From Leptolyngbyaceae cyanobacterium SM1_3_5 (GTDB lineage: Bacteria; Cyanobacteriota; Cyanobacteriia; Elainellales; Elainellaceae), in assembly GCA_012031475.1 (NCBI GenBank), contig JAAUTJ010000221.1, positions 1 through 7,444 on the forward strand: a stretch of 7,444 nt of DNA. The letters are read 5' to 3'. The first letter of the stretch is position 1, and each line of letters begins with the position of its first letter. Made by a program: the position numbers and the translations under genes. The notes under the pieces are model-generated. The model did no database searches and was not told where the DNA came from. It saw only the letters and a program-made list of their open reading frames with translations. Positions 6,691 to 7,444 of the stretch are shown piece after piece.

Positions 6691-6994
6691 ACCTGGATAC
6701 TTTACGCTAACGACCGATGACCCTATTTGCTATGCGCGACCTTCGATCGATGTGCTGTTTGAATCGGCTGCTGATGTCTATGGCGATCGCGTCCTTGGGG
6801 TTGTTTTAACTGGAGCCAATCAAGACGGCGCACAGGGAGCCGCTGCCATCAAAAAGAAGGGCGGACGGGTAATTGTGCAAGACCCCAAAACCGCTGAAAG
6901 TTCCGTCATGCCCGATGCTGCGATCGCGGCGACTCAAGTAGATGCAATCGTGCCGCTGATGGCAATTGGATCAACGTTGCTGACCTATTTCTAA
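6683..6994 (+). CDS. cheB fragment 2: catalytic Asp and C-terminus
   Basis: 103 codons to TAA 6992-6994. It reads LVEPGYFTLTTDD, then RPSIDVLFESAADVYGDRVL, LTGANQDGAQGAAAIKKKGG and VIVQDPKTAESSVMPDAAI, all standard C-terminal CheB motifs, with the catalytic Asp at 6824-6826. The TTG at 6683 is simply where the frame opens and not a start. The segment is uninterrupted to the family's normal end. Confidence 0.75.
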   Translation: MVEPGYFTLTTDDPICYARPSIDVLFESAADVYGDRVLGVVLTGANQDGAQGAAAIKKKGGRVIVQDPKTAESSVMPDAAIAATQVDAIVPLMAIGSTLLTYF

Positions 6995-7444
6995 TGTTTG
7001 AGAAACGCTGTTCGATCGATCGGCCAATGCTTTGAATTCGATCGCGTCATGGCTGCAAAATAAACGTACATCTTGGCGATCGCGATTCAGTTGTCGAAGT
7101 CGATTTTGGTTGGATAATCGTGCGGGGCGATCGACCTCCATCAAGCGCTGATAGGCGCGAAGTCCAAGTGTGCAGTTGGGTTCAGACGGGTGCATTTCCT
7201 GCCGATAAAAGTAAGCATCGCCTGCATGAAGCAGCCAACCTTCTGAGGTTTGAATCGCGACGCCTGCATGACCTTTCGTGTGTCCGGCCAGTGGAATCAG
7301 CAAAATTTCTGGCGGCAATCCGGCCAGTTCGCGCACCGCTTCAAAGCCAAACCAAGGCTCACCCCCTGCGGCATAAAACTTCCAGTTTTTGATTTCATCC
7401 CACTGCTGGGGGCGATAGCGACGATGGGCAATGAAACCTTGGCG
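6971..7444 (-). CDS. MBL-fold metallo-hydrolase, N-terminus cut by window edge
   Basis: 158 codons are visible, from the right edge to TGA at 6973-6971; the start lies outside. It is the C-terminal part of a metallo-beta-lactamase-fold hydrolase. GHTKGHAGVAI carries a metal-binding His, WLLHAGDAYF the bridging Asp, and LFCSHDAIEF the last metal His. The first motif (HxHxDH) should lie beyond the edge. The block DRPARLSNQNRLRQLNRD is typical of a group of bacterial MBL-fold proteins annotated only generally, so the substrate cannot be named. No signal peptide can be judged. The frame is clean, with no indel. It is convergent with cheB and overlaps it by 24 bases. It is therefore unlikely to belong to the same transcription unit and is probably not functionally linked to the kinase. 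Confidence 0.85.
   Translation of the reverse strand, partial: RQGFIAHRRYRPQQWDEIKNWKFYAAGGEPWFGFEAVRELAGLPPEILLIPLAGHTKGHAGVAIQTSEGWLLHAGDAYFYRQEMHPSEPNCTLGLRAYQRLMEVDRPARLSNQNRLRQLNRDRQDVRLFCSHDAIEFKALADRSNSVSQTLEIGQQR

Larger units (their letters stand above)
6439..6994 (+). pseudogene. cheB: CheB-type protein-glutamate methylesterase, no receiver domain, two frameshifts
   Basis: The reconstructed protein is about 185 residues, a stand-alone CheB methylesterase domain. The catalytic triad is visible: Ser 11 in IGTSLGG, His 38 in IVQHRHKES and Asp (codon 6824-6826) in LTGANQDGAQG. These hydrolases remove methyl groups added by CheR. Classical CheB has an N-terminal receiver that controls activity; here it is absent, so the enzyme may be constitutive or be controlled by a partner. 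Two one-base losses break the frame: a C in the CCC at 6644-6646 and a T near 6680-6681. Restoring both yields DEIAPGTIYLAPADYHLLVEPGY, split here as IAPGTIYLAPADYH and LLVEPGY, the normal family sequence. It starts on GTG overlapping the cheR stop. Its last 24 bases overlap the convergent hydrolase gene. All catalytic residues survive, so sequencing error is likelier than loss of function. Confidence 0.85.

Noticed and set aside
7010..7025. Palindromic TCGATCGATCG run
   Set aside because: Lies within the MBL coding sequence and is explained by the general excess of CGATCG in this genome.
1..7444. tRNA, rRNA, CRISPR array, insertion sequence or toxin-antitoxin system
   Set aside because: Looked for; no cloverleaf, repeat-spacer pattern, transposase motif or small gene pair of this kind was seen.

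Overview
The window looks like a piece of a cyanobacterial chromosome, probably from a filamentous Leptolyngbya/Oscillatoriales-type organism. The octamer GCGATCGC (HIP1) occurs 15 times in 7.4 kb, where chance predicts about 0.1. The left-hand gene pair (DUF3038 and DUF4335) belongs to families known essentially only from cyanobacteria. Species cannot be fixed from the sequence alone.

Layout. Positions 1-1388, minus strand: a two-gene operon, DUF3038 then DUF4335, the second cut by the left edge. Positions 1389-1668: a divergent intergenic region with a symmetric hairpin-forming element. Positions 1669-5329, plus strand: one large membrane-bound hybrid histidine kinase (CHASE3, HAMP, GAF, coiled coil, HisKA, HATPase_c and three receiver domains; about 1,219 residues when reconstructed), broken into several reading frames by single-base indels. 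Positions 5330-5575: a gap with a small perfect inverted repeat. Positions 5576-6439: an intact CheR-type methyltransferase. Positions 6439-6994: a CheB-type methylesterase without a receiver domain, starting on a GTG that overlaps the cheR stop by one base and itself broken by two indels. Positions 6971-7444, minus strand: the C-terminal half of a metallo-beta-lactamase-fold hydrolase, cut by the right edge and overlapping the end of cheB tail to tail.

How the genes work together. The kinase, CheR and CheB lie on one strand in order and probably form a signalling module. CHASE3 would sense outside the cytoplasmic membrane. HAMP and a long Glu/Gln-rich coiled coil would carry the signal to the kinase core, and three receivers would take part in phosphorelay. 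CheR and CheB, without any chemoreceptor in view, may tune the kinase by reversible methylation. That last step is inference.

The most striking general feature is the dense set of apparent single-base indels (about ten, in the DUF4335 gene, the kinase and cheB). Nearly all lie at mononucleotide runs or doublets, and each flanking segment still reads as conserved protein. This is what uncorrected sequencing errors look like; very recent decay is the alternative. No tRNA, rRNA, CRISPR array, transposase or integrase was seen. I did not find a clearly undescribed system; the kinase-CheR-CheB module is the best candidate for follow-up.
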